Below, one piece after another: positions 12,937 through 13,176 of a DNA stretch of 13,176 nucleotides. The notes below the pieces were generated by a model. That model saw only the letters and a list, made by a program, of their open reading frames with translations, did no database searches and was not told the DNA's origin. Position 1 is the stretch's first letter, and the number at the start of each line of letters is the position of its first letter. Location of the stretch: NCBI GenBank assembly GCA_038531315.1, contig JBCBBT010000077.1, forward strand, positions 1 to 13,176. Reading direction: 5' to 3'. Both the position numbers and the translations under genes were made by a program. Origin of the DNA: JAJFFW01 sp038531315. GTDB lineage: Bacteria; Pseudomonadota; Alphaproteobacteria; Caulobacterales; Parvularculaceae.

Positions 12937-13176
12937 CTACTGTGTGGGGCTCGCCCTGAAGACATCTTCGTCAAGTTCGCCTTCCCATTTGGCGATCGTC
13001 GTCGCGACAGCCGCGTCGCCGGTCACGTTGACCACGGTGCGCATCATGTCGAGGAGGCGGTCAAACGGGAAGATGAAGCCGACGACGAGCGCCGTATGCT
13101 CAGGCGTCACATTGAAGACTTCAAGGACCGTCGCCAGCAGGAATAACGATGCAGAAGGAATGCCGGCCGCACCGAC
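12937..13176 (-). CDS. SDF-family (sodium:dicarboxylate/amino acid) symporter, C-terminal fragment
   Basis: Partial: the last 79 codons, whose 5' part lies beyond the right edge. The piece reads from VGAAGIPSAS (hairpin 2, the extracellular gate of the GltPh/EAAT fold) through LLATVLEVFNV to the transmembrane-8 signature FDRLLDMMRTVVNVTGD, where the Asp/Arg/Asn/Asp residues bind substrate and sodium in GltPh. These transporters take up glutamate, aspartate or C4-dicarboxylates with sodium or protons. The GAAGIPSAS wording is closer to the GIP-type gate of EAAT-like members than to the DctA group, so the substrate cannot be named. The tail after NVTGD (AKWEGELDEDVFRASPTQ) is acidic and cytoplasmic. 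Confidence 0.9.
   Translation of the reverse strand, partial: VGAAGIPSASLFLLATVLEVFNVTPEHTALVVGFIFPFDRLLDMMRTVVNVTGDAAVATTIAKWEGELDEDVFRASPTQ

Overview
The window is GC-rich chromosomal DNA with the coding style of an alphaproteobacterium. The clues are GC-rich third codon positions with long antisense shadow ORFs, an SdhB and a ZapE of alphaproteobacterial type, a PEPxxWA-CTERM surface protein, and an ars operon carrying an aquaglyceroporin as in rhizobia. A marine or aquatic Caulobacterales/Parvularculales/Sphingomonadales-like host is a guess; genus cannot be set from the sequence. There is no transposase, tRNA, rRNA or CRISPR array.

Layout. Positions 1-540: a short hypothetical gene preceded by a possible 8-codon leader ORF. 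Positions 540-802: a non-coding stretch with a terminator-like hairpin and two identical 12-bp palindromes (GGAAACGTTTCC) of LacI-family operator type. Positions 803-4999: a same-strand series of a Tat-exported M19 dipeptidase-like protein, an aldose 1-epimerase (4-nt overlap), a GT87-type polytopic membrane glycosyltransferase, and a dienoyl-CoA isomerase-like crotonase. Positions 5097-5915: sdhB without its usual sdhCDA neighbours. Positions 5929-6633 (minus strand): a PEP-CTERM secreted protein.

Positions 6892-8900: a compact arsenic operon, arsR-arsI-arsC-aqpS, with the promoter and a 12-bp imperfect inverted repeat lying directly on the arsR start codon. As inferred from the families, ArsI demethylates trivalent methylarsenical, ArsC reduces arsenate, and AqpS lets the arsenite leave; no energised arsenite pump (ArsB/Acr3) is present here. 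Positions 8972-10153: zapE, a cell-division AAA+ ATPase. Positions 10307-10651: a small VOC-fold protein. Positions 10652-10975: a gene-free stretch with another copy of the upstream palindrome motif (16 of 17 positions over the extended motif). Positions 10976-11974: a monoglyceride-lipase-like alpha/beta hydrolase. Then, on the minus strand, come a TerB-like protein, a small DUF1475-like membrane protein, and the 3' end of an SDF-family (sodium:dicarboxylate) symporter that runs off the window.

The strongest points for a second look are the repeated GGGGAAAnGTTTCCTAC element, which may define a small regulon linking the dipeptidase/epimerase series with the hydrolase; the M19 protein that has lost most canonical metal ligands; and the unusual pump-less arsI-arsC-aqpS gene set with an apparently leaderless, self-repressed arsR. 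I did not find convincing evidence of a wholly new multi-gene system.
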